NCBI GenBank assembly: GCA_029204225.1
Contig: CM055102.1
Span: 25,646,922 to 25,710,921, forward strand
From: Diphasiastrum complanatum
Lineage: Eukaryota > Streptophyta > Lycopodiopsida > Lycopodiales > Lycopodiaceae
Direction: 5' to 3'
Length of the DNA stretch: 64,000 nucleotides
In this document: piece after piece, positions 63,046 through 64,000 of the stretch
Layout of the letters: each line of letters starts with the position of its first letter
Numbering within the stretch: position 1 is the stretch's first letter
Translations under genes and position numbers: made by a program
The notes under the pieces: model-generated
Databases searched by the model: none
The model's input: only the letters and a program-made list of their open reading frames with translations
What the model was told of the DNA's origin: nothing

Positions 63046-64000
63046 AGAATTCAGTATACTCCTAGTCTTGGATAGACGGTACTCCAGTAGATCAAGCTGT
63101 TAGTTATGCCACGTCATACTGGATGTGACCCGAAAGTAACTAATATCCTTGTGAGGCCCAGAACACACTAAATGGAGTTTAGACAAGGTTTGAGATAGTG
63201 TATGCATGTGCAGAGTTATCAATAGCAATTCTATGAGTAACATTAGGAATCGGACACTGTTTCAATTTTTTCGATTCCGATTGCCTTTTATACTAACAGC
63301 ATTTTCGAATTACGTAAAATAAAGCAAAAATTGAGTTTTCTGAAAAAATCGAAATTTCGGTCATTTTTTTCGTTATCTATGGAATCAGTTTAGATTAGTG
63401 AATTGATTAAACTGAGTTTATCAGTCAGAACTGATCACAGTGTTTTCACTAAGTCTAAATTATTTCCCGGTGATAGATAAGTTAAAATTGACAGAAGGAA
63501 CCGCAATGAACATTTTTTAACTTTGGAGTTGGGAACTCCCAAATTGAAAGTTAAAATTTGAATTTTTTTTCTTTTTTGTAGAATTTCAATTTGGTAAAAA
63601 TTGGAAATTAGTTACTTGTCTGATAGTTTTCTAATCGATGTTGATCGATAGAAATCAGTCAAGTGAACGTTTGTGCAAGATACTTGTTAAATTTGATTAA
63701 AATCGTCAAACAATATGAAATGACCAGGTTGAATGAGTGGCATTAGTATTCTTTATCTAGTCAGTAAATCTGACAGGATACGGTTCAAGAATTACTGAAA
63801 TCCTATTGGTGGGATTTTCATTCATGTAATTTCATATTCTACGTTTGGATAGGTTTTGTCAATATTAACGGAGTAATGCCAAACCAATCAATAAAAAGGA
63901 AAAACAGTCCAATTTTATTGGAAAATTTGTAATAATAGGAGAGGGAAGAAGAGTGGACATCAGAGGTAGTAAGTGTGATCGGGAAATGTATTTCGCAGTT
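63046..64000. other. No gene seen
   Basis: The sequence is AT-rich. The missing 5' exon(s) of the renalase-like gene are not recognisable here. Confidence 0.45.

Overview
This window looks like nuclear DNA from a land plant with a large, repeat-rich genome. A fern or another plant with very long introns fits best, but I cannot name the species. The plant assignment rests on a plastid-type ATP synthase gamma gene that keeps the redox-switch cysteine pair, on a split gene for a plant renalase-like FAD oxidoreductase, and on plant-type Ty1/copia and Ty3/gypsy elements with initiator-Met-tRNA primer sites. Most of the window is mobile-element debris and (AG/TC)n microsatellites.

Layout. 1-1.4 kb: no clear gene. 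1.39-7.24 kb: a whole-looking Ty1/copia element on the minus strand, with 650/651-bp LTRs that differ by about 1.7%. 7.7-8.9 kb: atpC on the plus strand, apparently intronless. 8.9-12.5 kb: no gene; a GC-rich inverted-repeat element with two 16-G runs, then a diverged tandem repeat. 12.9-19.6 kb: a broken Ty3/gypsy pol followed by a chimeric block (Ty3 integrase scrap, gene-like exon scraps, copia LTR and gag) that is duplicated directly and then inverted. 20.3-20.8 kb: a short terminal-inverted-repeat element.

23.05-59.39 kb: one host gene on the minus strand. Seven exons with matching phases encode the C-terminal 370 residues of a renalase-like FAD/NAD(P)-binding oxidoreductase; the first exon(s), with the dinucleotide-binding motif, lie beyond the right edge. 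Its introns are about 3.7, 0.6, 16.3, 0.2, 10.1 and 4.4 kb, and most repeats from 23 to 59 kb sit inside them: LINEs, a tRNA-derived SINE head, Ty3 remnants with LTRs of about 1.9 kb, and an hAT-like MITE. 59.5-64 kb: a broken Ty3 gag region, a palindromic GC-rich patch and a truncated copia 5' end.

The most interesting system is a LINE family (copies at 30.6-35.0, 35.0-36.8, 39.4-40.8, 48.6-49.2 and 52.8-53.3 kb, plus a short relative at 54.45-54.62 kb). Its 3' ends share a conserved block with a small stem-loop and finish in (TC)n instead of poly(A). Several copies also begin right beside a (TC)n tract. Two Ty3 LTRs in the window carry the unoccupied (TC)n site that a LINE fills in a third LTR. 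This suggests a plant non-LTR family that uses (TC)n microsatellites as tail and target.
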